Assembly: GCA_017435185.1 (NCBI GenBank)
Contig: JAFSFN010000194.1
Coordinates: 1 to 6,336, forward strand
Direction: 5' to 3'
From: Clostridia bacterium
GTDB taxonomy: Bacteria; Bacillota; Clostridia; Christensenellales; CAG-138
Length of the DNA: 6,336 bases
The notes below the pieces were generated by a model that had not been told where the DNA came from, searched no databases, and was given only the letters and a program-made list of their open reading frames with translations. A program made the translations under genes and the position numbers. Below are positions 5,779 through 6,336 of the stretch, in pieces (position 1 is the stretch's first letter; each line of letters begins with the position of its first letter).

Positions 5779-6336
5779 ATGATATACGAGCAGATGAAAA
5801 CAGCAATAGATGAACTTATCGAAGCCTCAAAAGAGAGGATAAAGCCCTGTGATATACTCGTTATAGGCTGTTCGACAAGTGAGATAAAGGGTGAGTGTAT
5901 AGGCACTGCTTCGTCCGAGGAAGCCGCAAAGCAGGTAATGGATGCGCTCTTGCCCAAGGTGAAAGAGTACGGCTTATTTCTTGCCGTTCAGTGCTGTGAG
6001 CACTTAAACCGTTCCTTGGTGGTTGAAAAGGAATGTATGGAACACTACGGCTTAAATGAAGTTTGGGTTTGCCCTCAGCTTCATGCAGGCGGTGCAATGG
6101 CTATGCAGGCAATGTCAAGATTTAAGAACCCTGTCATGGTGGAAGACTTAAAGGCAAAGGCCTCGCTCGGCATCGACATCGGCGGAACTTTTATCGGCAT
6201 GCACTTGCATCCTGTAGTAGTGCCCATTCATGCCCAAACTCGCAAAATCGGCAGTGCAAACATAACGATGGCGCGCACGCGCCCCAAATATGTCGGCGGC
6301 CCCAGAGCGGCATATGATGCGAATATCATGCAGTGA
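5779..6336 (+). CDS. ywlG: UPF0340 / TIGR01440 (YwlG) family protein, unknown function
   Basis: Recognised from conserved blocks of the YwlG family (DUF436), for which I know no established function. The protein has 185 residues from 5779, close to the roughly 180 of B. subtilis YwlG, and is complete, with its TGA as the last three bases of the window. Conserved-looking segments are GCSTSE (30-35), IGT (41-43), QCCEHLNRSLVVE (71-83), HAGGAMA (102-108), GIDIGGTFIGMHL (131-143) and RPKYVGGPRA (168-177). The C31, C72-C73, E74-H75 and H102 positions could bind a metal or substrate, but that is a guess. There is no signal peptide or membrane segment, so it is probably cytoplasmic. In other Firmicutes this family often sits near rpiB or glyA; here the upstream neighbour is the aspartate-pathway operon, from which it is split by a terminator, so the neighbourhood says little about its role. 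Confidence 0.88.
   Translation: MIYEQMKTAIDELIEASKERIKPCDILVIGCSTSEIKGECIGTASSEEAAKQVMDALLPKVKEYGLFLAVQCCEHLNRSLVVEKECMEHYGLNEVWVCPQLHAGGAMAMQAMSRFKNPVMVEDLKAKASLGIDIGGTFIGMHLHPVVVPIHAQTRKIGSANITMARTRPKYVGGPRAAYDANIMQ

Overview
The window reads as chromosomal DNA of a low-to-moderate GC Firmicute, most likely a gut-type Clostridia (Oscillospiraceae-like). The basis is a Firmicutes-style set of genes (long-form ThrC, YclM-type aspartokinase, the UPF0340/YwlG family), purine-rich Shine-Dalgarno sites, and intergenic DNA full of short palindromes. The genus cannot be fixed from this sequence alone. All five protein genes are intact and belong to known families.

Layout. Positions 1-85 are the 3' end of tmRNA (ssrA), cut by the window edge and followed by a strong hairpin terminator. 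About 470 bases (124-590) hold no gene. They contain a cluster of small triloop hairpins separated by ATGATG/CATCAT spacers (128-295), a second copy of the tmRNA-terminator hairpin (360-395), a long imperfect inverted repeat (418-489), and the terminator of the leftward gene thrC (544-577). thrC (threonine synthase) lies on the minus strand at 591-2075. A 102-base divergent promoter region separates it from a rightward cluster of hom (homoserine dehydrogenase), an aspartokinase gene and asd (aspartate-semialdehyde dehydrogenase). These three have gaps of only 17-18 bases and a shared terminator after asd. The window closes with a complete ywlG-family gene of unknown function, apparently with its own promoter.

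How the genes work together. Aspartokinase and Asd convert aspartate to aspartate semialdehyde, the branch point toward lysine/diaminopimelate. Hom makes homoserine, and ThrC makes threonine from O-phosphohomoserine. Homoserine kinase (thrB) is not in the window and must be encoded elsewhere. The aspartokinase has two ACT domains, while Hom has a short C-terminal tail without a recognisable full ACT domain, so allosteric feedback probably acts at the first step. The predicted mRNA leaders of hom and thrC are short, leaving no room for a T-box or lysine riboswitch.

I found no convincing new biological system. The most interesting material is intergenic: a duplicated terminator hairpin with a compensatory base-pair change, a palindrome array whose spacers switch orientation at its centre, and apparently overlapping divergent thrC/hom promoters.
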